Assembly (NCBI RefSeq): GCF_001676615.1 | Contig: NZ_LYXZ01000013.1 | Span: 124,001 to 188,000, forward strand | From: Labrys sp. WJW | GTDB lineage: Bacteria > Pseudomonadota > Alphaproteobacteria > Rhizobiales > Labraceae | Reading direction: 5' to 3' | DNA: 64,000 nucleotides | In this document: positions 61,079-64,000 of the stretch, piece by piece | How positions within the stretch are numbered: position 1 is the first letter of the stretch | Layout of the letters: each line of letters opens with the position of its first letter | The notes under the pieces: generated by a model | Database searches by the model: none | What the model was told of the DNA's origin: nothing | What the model saw: only the letters and a program-made list of their open reading frames with translations | Made by a program: the position numbers and the translations under genes

Positions 61079-62245
61079 TCAGGCGGCCCGGTTGGCGGCG
61101 CTATGGATGCCGCGCTGCCCGATCGGCACGAACGCCAGATTCTCCGGACCGACATAATGGGCCGAGGGGCGGATGATCTTGTTGTCCTGTCGCTGCTCGA
61201 TGATATGCGCGGCCCAGCCGGATGTGCGGGAAACCACGAAAAGCGGCGTGAACATCGCCGTGGGCACGCCCATCATATGGTAGGATACCGCGCTGAACCA
61301 GTCGAGATTGGCGAACATCTTCTTGGTTTGCGCCATGGTGGCTTCGATGCGCTCGGCGATGTCGTACATCCGGGTCGATCCGGCCTCGACCGAAAGTTTT
61401 CTGGCCACGGCCTTGATCACCTCGTTGCGAGGATCGGCGAGCGTATAGACGGGATGGCCGAAGCCGATGACGACTTCCCGGGTCGCGACGCGGCGGCGGA
61501 TGTCGGCCTCCGCCTCGTCGGCATCGGCATAGCGCTTCTGGATCTCGTAGGAGGCCTCGTTCGCGCCACCGTGCTTGGGGCCGCGCAAGGCCCCGATCGC
61601 GCCGGTGACGGCCGAATGGATGTCGGAGCCGGTGCCGGCGATCGAGCGCGCGGTGAAGGTCGAGGCGTTGAACTCGTGTTCCGCATAGAGGATCAGGGAG
61701 GTGTGCATCGCCCTGACATGCGCCGGGCTCGGCTCGCTACCGTGCAGGAGGTGCAGGAAATGGCCGCCGATCGAATCGTCGTCGGTCTCGACCATGATTC
61801 GACGCCCGTTCTGCGCGAAATGATGCCAGTAGAGTAGCATCGAGGAGAGGGAGGCGAGGAGACGGTCGGCGATGTCGCGCGCGCCGGCATGGTTGTGATC
61901 GGGCGCTTCCGGCAATACGCAGCCAAGCGCCGACACGCCGGAGCGCAGCACGTCCATGGCATGGGTGGAGGCAGGCAGCAGTTCCAGCGTCTGCTTGACC
62001 GCCTGGGGCAGGCCCCGCAGGGCCTTCAGCTTTGCCTTGTAGGCTGCCAGTTCGGAGAGTGTCGGCAGCGCGCCATGCACCAGCAGGTAGGCGATTTCCT
62101 CGAACTCGCAGCTCCCAGCCACGTCGAGTATGTCGTAGCCCCGGTAGTGTAGGTCATTGCCTGTGCGTCCCACCGTGCAGAGCGCGGTGTTGCCGGCGAC
62201 GACGCCGGACAGGGTCACGGACTTTTTCGGCTTTGTCGCTGTCAT
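61079..62245 (-). CDS. prpC: 2-Methylcitrate synthase PrpC
   Basis: This enzyme condenses propionyl-CoA with oxaloacetate. The 388-aa citrate-synthase fold has [34 protein letters not shown] and [20 protein letters not shown] with [13 protein letters not shown]. These carry the catalytic His and Asp environment. The start at 62245 ([14 protein letters not shown]) has a gaggagg site, 10 nt after prpD. Its size and position between prpD and prpB favour methylcitrate over citrate synthase. Confidence 0.92.
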   Translation of the reverse strand: MTATKPKKSVTLSGVVAGNTALCTVGRTGNDLHYRGYDILDVAGSCEFEEIAYLLVHGALPTLSELAAYKAKLKALRGLPQAVKQTLELLPASTHAMDVLRSGVSALGCVLPEAPDHNHAGARDIADRLLASLSSMLLYWHHFAQNGRRIMVETDDDSIGGHFLHLLHGSEPSPAHVRAMHTSLILYAEHEFNASTFTARSIAGTGSDIHSAVTGAIGALRGPKHGGANEASYEIQKRYADADEAEADIRRRVATREVVIGFGHPVYTLADPRNEVIKAVARKLSVEAGSTRMYDIAERIEATMAQTKKMFANLDWFSAVSYHMMGVPTAMFTPLFVVSRTSGWAAHIIEQRQDNKIIRPSAHYVGPENLAFVPIGQRGIHSAANRAA

Positions 62246-62255
62246 GCTGTCCTCC

Positions 62256-63773
62256 TCAAGCCCGTTTCCAGTCGAAAATGCCGCGCGAGGCCGTCGGCCC
62301 GAGCTTTTCGGGGGCGACCGCAAAGGTGAGGCCAGTCAATTCGTCGGGCCGGAGTTGCGTGAGCCGCTCGACGGTCGCGATGAAGCGATCCTGTTCGGCG
62401 CCCTCGACGATGCCATCGGCCAGCACCCGGAATTTGTTGACGTAGTCGGCGCGTACGAACGGGCGGGCGCCGAGGGGATGGGCATCGGCGATTGCGAGTT
62501 CGTCCTCGATCACCGTTCCGTCCTCGATCGTGACCGCGACGCGACCGCCGAAGGCCTTGTCCTTGGGATCATGGCTATGATAGCGCCGCGTCCATTCGGG
62601 ATCCTCGACCGTCGAGACCTTGTGCCAGAGCGCAACGGTCTCGGGACGGTTCGCCCGCTCCGGCGCATAGGAGCGTTCGTGATGCCAGCCGCCATCCTCC
62701 AGGGCCACGGCGAAGATGTACATGATCGAATGATCGAGCGTCTCCCGGCTCGCCTTCGGATCCATCTTCTGCGGGTCGTTGGCTCCGGTGCCGATCACGT
62801 AGTGGGTATGGTGGCTGGTATGGATGACGATGCTTCTGATCTTCGCCAGGTCGCCGATCCTGGGTCCCATCCGGCGCGCCAGGTCGATCAGGGCCTGGCT
62901 CTGATATTCGGCCGAATGTTCCTTGGTGTAGGTATCCAGGATCGCGCGCTTGGGCGAGCCGGGTTTGGGCAGCGGCACGGCATATTCGGCCTTGGGACCG
63001 CTGAGAAGCCAGGCGATGAAGCCATCCTCGCCCTCCCAGGCGGGAGACGGTGCCCCTTCGCCGCGCAGGACGCGGTCGACCGCCTCCACGGCCATCTTGC
63101 CGGCGAAAGCGGGAGCGTAGGCCTTCCAGCTCGAGATCTCGCCCTTGCGAGACTGGCGCGTCGTGGTTGTTACGTGCAGGGCCTGCTGTACGGCCTGATA
63201 GATGGTTTCGACCGGCAGGCCGAGAGCGGTTCCGATGCCGGCCGCAGCCGATGGGCCGAGATGCGCGATGTGATCGATCTTGTGCTCATGCAGGCAGATG
63301 CCCTTCACCAGATCGACCTGGATCTCGTATCCCGTGGCCAGGCCCCTGGCCAACTGCAATCCCGACAGTCCGCAATGCTGGGCGACGGCGAGGATCGGAG
63401 GAATATTGTCGCCGGGGTGCGAGTAGTCGGCCGCCAGGAAGGTGTCGTGGAAGTCGAGCTCGCGTACGGCGACCCCGTTGGCCCAGGCGGCCCATTCCGG
63501 CGAGACGCGATTCGATGTCCCCAGGCCGAAGACCGTCGCGCCGGGCTGGAAGGGGTGCGCCACGGCCTGGGCCCTGGCACTCGCCACCGGATGGCGCCCA
63601 AGCGAGGCCGCGGCGACGGCAGCATTGTCGATGATGCGGTTGCCGAGCATTTCTACGACATCCGCCTCGAGCGGCACGTCATCGGCGGCGACGCATGCGA
63701 TCTTCCAGGCGAGCTGGTCTTCGCGCGCCAGCTTTTCAGCGGATCTGTAGGTGCGAACGGTATGCAGCGTCAC
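62256..63773 (-). CDS. prpD: 2-Methylcitrate dehydratase PrpD
   Basis: This 505-aa MmgE/PrpD-family protein dehydrates 2-methylcitrate to 2-methyl-cis-aconitate. Landmarks are [55 protein letters not shown] and [20 protein letters not shown]. The start is GTG at 63773, overlapping the stop of the thioesterase gene (GTGA). The length is usual. Confidence 0.92.
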   Translation of the reverse strand: MTLHTVRTYRSAEKLAREDQLAWKIACVAADDVPLEADVVEMLGNRIIDNAAVAAASLGRHPVASARAQAVAHPFQPGATVFGLGTSNRVSPEWAAWANGVAVRELDFHDTFLAADYSHPGDNIPPILAVAQHCGLSGLQLARGLATGYEIQVDLVKGICLHEHKIDHIAHLGPSAAAGIGTALGLPVETIYQAVQQALHVTTTTRQSRKGEISSWKAYAPAFAGKMAVEAVDRVLRGEGAPSPAWEGEDGFIAWLLSGPKAEYAVPLPKPGSPKRAILDTYTKEHSAEYQSQALIDLARRMGPRIGDLAKIRSIVIHTSHHTHYVIGTGANDPQKMDPKASRETLDHSIMYIFAVALEDGGWHHERSYAPERANRPETVALWHKVSTVEDPEWTRRYHSHDPKDKAFGGRVAVTIEDGTVIEDELAIADAHPLGARPFVRADYVNKFRVLADGIVEGAEQDRFIATVERLTQLRPDELTGLTFAVAPEKLGPTASRGIFDWKRA

Positions 63774-64000
63774 GAGACGACTTCCTCTGGTCGGGTTTGC
63801 TCAAAGAAGGGGATGGCAATGGGAACGCCGCCGTCGTCGACCGCGACCATGGTGAAGCGGCCGCTGATCGCAGGGCGATCCGCAGCCGCGGCGCCGGGTA
63901 CAAGGTCGACCAGCACCGTCATTGAGGAACGGCCGCGCGATGCCACGCGGGCGCGGATGTCGACGATGCTGCCCAGCCTGACCGGCCTGCGGAACTCGAC
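63770..64000 (-). CDS. Acyl-CoA thioesterase (hotdog fold), 5' end outside window
   Basis: The last 76 residues read [20 protein letters not shown], then [14 protein letters not shown] and [20 protein letters not shown]. They fit the C-terminal part of YciA/BFIT-type acyl-CoA thioesterases. The N-terminus lies beyond the window. Its coupling to prpD (GTGA) suggests it trims acyl-CoA, perhaps propionyl-CoA or a branched-chain CoA, in the same pathway. Confidence 0.72.
   Translation of the reverse strand, partial: VEFRRPVRLGSIVDIRARVASRGRSSMTVLVDLVPGAAAADRPAISGRFTMVAVDDGGVPIAIPFFEQTRPEEVVS

Noticed and set aside
60602..61837. 411-codon plus-strand open frame across prpB and prpC
   Set aside because: It is antisense to two clear enzymes and has no family resemblance.

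Overview
The window looks like an alphaproteobacterial, probably rhizobial (Hyphomicrobiales) chromosome segment. The reasons are a MucR/Ros-type zinc-finger regulator, an IalB-like exported protein, a Tat-type OpgG/OpgD glucan protein, a Sit manganese/iron transporter beside a Fur/Mur-type regulator, and GntR-controlled ABC uptake operons. I would not name a genus from sequence alone.

Layout. (1) 1-4.8 kb: a GntR-controlled spermidine/putrescine-type ABC transporter operon, cut at its 3' end by the window edge. (2) 5.0-8.0 kb: a methyltransferase-like gene, a small XRE regulator and IS3-family debris. (3) 8.1-14.6 kb: a catabolic locus with an SDR, an HpaI-type aldolase, a polar amino-acid-type ABC transporter, an FCD/GntR regulator and an RraA-like protein. 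(4) 14.6-15.9 kb: decayed IS6-family transposases and a broken polysaccharide deacetylase. (5) 16-31.6 kb: a cell-envelope and transport region with two SPW-repeat proteins, a mucR-like gene with an internal amber codon, opgG/opgD, a MarR regulator, a classical ClC, IalB, a NEW3-protein/ABC-2 operon, a class A penicillin-binding protein, a CtaG-like protein and two DUF4336 proteins. Seven copies of the palindrome TATCGA-N3-TCGATA lie in front of these genes.

(6) 32-52.9 kb is the most striking part: a fluoride-response island with seven fluoride (crcB-motif) riboswitches. They precede (i) a 75-aa protein plus an MFS transporter, (ii) a leader peptide, a terminator and two tiny proteins, (iii) a tandem universal stress protein, (iv) a hydrogenase-4/complex-I-like (Ehr-type) operon that ends in the fluoride channel gene crcB, a DUF190 gene and an unknown HTH gene, (v) two tandem MutS-like ATPases, (vi) a CLC-F fluoride antiporter fused to a DUF190 domain, plus a tyrosine-phosphatase-like protein, and (vii) enolase, a classical fluoride target, plus an unknown membrane protein. 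Each aptamer is followed by a hairpin that reuses its 3' strand. At several sites this hairpin covers a Shine-Dalgarno sequence, often that of a tiny leader ORF coupled to the first structural gene.

(7) 53.2-55.6 kb: an IS3-family element interrupted by a frameshifted IS110-family element marks the right edge of the island. (8) 55.8-59.8 kb: sitABCD and a Fur/Mur-type regulator. (9) 60.1-64 kb: a propionate (2-methylcitrate cycle) operon, prpDCB, behind a partial acyl-CoA thioesterase gene.

How the island may work (inference): fluoride entering as HF is sensed by the riboswitches. CrcB and CLC-F export it, enolase is topped up, the Ehr-like complex may support membrane energetics, and the MutS-like, Usp and phosphatase genes form an accessory stress layer.
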